From NCBI RefSeq assembly GCF_001941345.1, contig NZ_CP009251.1, positions 1,736,001 to 1,800,000 of the forward strand: 64,000 nucleotides of DNA. Reading direction: 5' to 3'. The stretch is from Corynebacterium stationis (GTDB lineage Bacteria > Actinomycetota > Actinomycetes > Mycobacteriales > Mycobacteriaceae). The position numbers and the translations under genes are program-made. Under the pieces are notes generated by a model that made no database searches, had not been told where the DNA came from, and saw only the letters and a program-made list of their open reading frames with translations. Below are positions 63,137 to 64,000 of the stretch, one piece after another (position 1 is the stretch's first letter; every line of letters begins with the position of its first letter).

Positions 63137-64000
63137 TTAGTTGCGCTGACCGGCGGCAGTAAGGCGAGCGCACGCGGCGTCGATACGCTCATCAGTGCCA
63201 TTGAGACCAACGCGAATAAACCGCTCGCCCACCTCTCCGTAGAAATCGCCGGGAGCAACCAAGATACCCAAGTCTGCTAACCACGCAACATCGTCGCGGC
63301 AGTTATTACCGCTGGTGGCCCACAGATACATTCCGGCTTCGGAATGTTGGATCTCGAAGCCGACATCGCTCAGCGCGCGCATCAGCTTTGCACGACGCAT
63401 CGCGTAGCGGTGGACTTGAAGGGCTTCGGTGGCGTCATCGTTAAGCGCTGCGACCATCGCTGACTGCACGGGACCTGGAACCATAAGGCCGGCGTGCTTG
63501 CGCACTTCCAAAAGCTCGGCGATTAGCTCTGCGTCACCGGCGAAAAAGCCCGCACGGTATGAGGCCATATTCGCTGACTTCGATAAAGAGTGCATGGCAA
63601 TCAACCCAGTCATATCTCCGTCTGTAACCCGAGGGTCCAAGATGGATACTGGCGGATGATCGTCTTCCCAAGCTAAAGCCATGTAGCACTCATCAGAGGC
63701 CACAATGGCATTGTTCTCACGTGCCCACGCCACAATCGCGCGCAGCTCGTCGACACTTAACACCTTGCCGGTGGGATTAGACGGAGAGTTGATAAAGACC
63801 AGTGCTGCACCCTGAAAATCAGCCGGATCATCAGCGCGGATAATCTCTGCGCCGGCGATCTTCGCACCGACTTCATAGGTCGGATAAGCCACTGATGGAA
63901 TAACTACGGTCTCCCCACGCAAACCCAACAAGGTTGGCAACCATGCGATTGCCTCCTTAGTGCCCACGACAGGAAGTACAGACTTGTCCCCTAGCCCGAC
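63137..64000 (-). CDS. dapC: DapC, N-succinyldiaminopimelate aminotransferase (N-terminus beyond window)
   Basis: The frame stays open to the window edge, giving 287 residues of a fold-type I PLP aminotransferase; the first ~80 residues are missing. Visible features: VGTKEAIAWL, VINSPSNPTGK-type FINSPSNPTGK, DECYMAL, the PLP lysine in SLSKSANMASYRAGF, and the C-terminal GERFIRVGL with the substrate-binding Arg. It is the aminotransferase step of the succinylase DAP branch, completing dapC-dapD-dapE in the window. Confidence 0.93.
   Translation of the reverse strand, partial: VGLGDKSVLPVVGTKEAIAWLPTLLGLRGETVVIPSVAYPTYEVGAKIAGAEIIRADDPADFQGAALVFINSPSNPTGKVLSVDELRAIVAWARENNAIVASDECYMALAWEDDHPPVSILDPRVTDGDMTGLIAMHSLSKSANMASYRAGFFAGDAELIAELLEVRKHAGLMVPGPVQSAMVAALNDDATEALQVHRYAMRRAKLMRALSDVGFEIQHSEAGMYLWATSGNNCRDDVAWLADLGILVAPGDFYGEVGERFIRVGLNGTDERIDAACARLTAAGQRN

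Overview
The window is a chromosomal stretch of a Corynebacterium, roughly 55-58% GC. The evidence is the order dapC-dapD-dapE-LOG-folP2-gpgS-glgA/glgC-sigE-cseE-tatB-mrp-odhA, which is the conserved Corynebacterium/Mycobacterium arrangement; an OdhA with E2 and E1 domains fused; the actinobacterial DUF3117 and DivIVA-like small genes; and a hut cluster with an IclR regulator. No rRNA, prophage, insertion sequence or CRISPR array is visible. One tRNA (Arg, CCG) is present.

Layout. 1-2.6 kb: the end of a lactate-utilisation operon (lutB end, lutC) and a secreted S33-type peptidase. 2.6-4.5 kb: tRNA-Arg, small membrane or hypothetical proteins and a MarR regulator. 4.6-12.8 kb: a four-gene minus-strand block (SNF2 helicase, SWIM protein, SbcD-like phosphoesterase, SbcC-like ATPase) that looks like one nucleic-acid-processing operon. 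13-16.9 kb: putP, a membrane-anchored HNH nuclease and a small membrane protein. 16.9-21.8 kb: a DEAD-box RNA helicase, then an acidic membrane protein with a two-component system. 21.8-32 kb: histidine utilisation (hutI, hutU, hutH, a frameshifted GntR gene, hutR, hutG) with a YjiH-type membrane protein and an MFS transporter. 32-36.7 kb: hypothetical proteins and a carboxylesterase. 36.9-40.6 kb: odhA. 40.7-44 kb: a glycine-rich protein resembling type VII secretion substrates, with two lipoproteins. 44-47.6 kb: mrp, tatB, cseE, sigE and an O-methyltransferase. 48.7-52.6 kb: glgC, glgA and a GH32-fold protein without catalytic acids. 53-58.3 kb: rlmA, DUF3117, a DivIVA-like gene, gpgS, folP2, LOG and dapE. 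58.4-64 kb: an amino-acid permease, dapD, a DUF559 nuclease-like gene, a GtrA protein and the dapC fragment.

The most unusual content is intergenic. Ten full copies and one half copy of a dyad-symmetric element occur in five gene-free gaps. Every full copy is exactly 64 bp: 15-bp inverted arms (consensus CCCCTTCGCGCTCAC / GTGAGCGCGAAGGGG) around a 34-bp interior. The interior varies in sequence but never in length, and in all ten copies it carries T at position 15 and A at position 20, which are symmetric about the exact centre. Two neighbouring copies are identical from the central T rightwards yet differ to the left, so the halves behave like modules. This fixed geometry with variable sequence is the best candidate here for an undescribed system.
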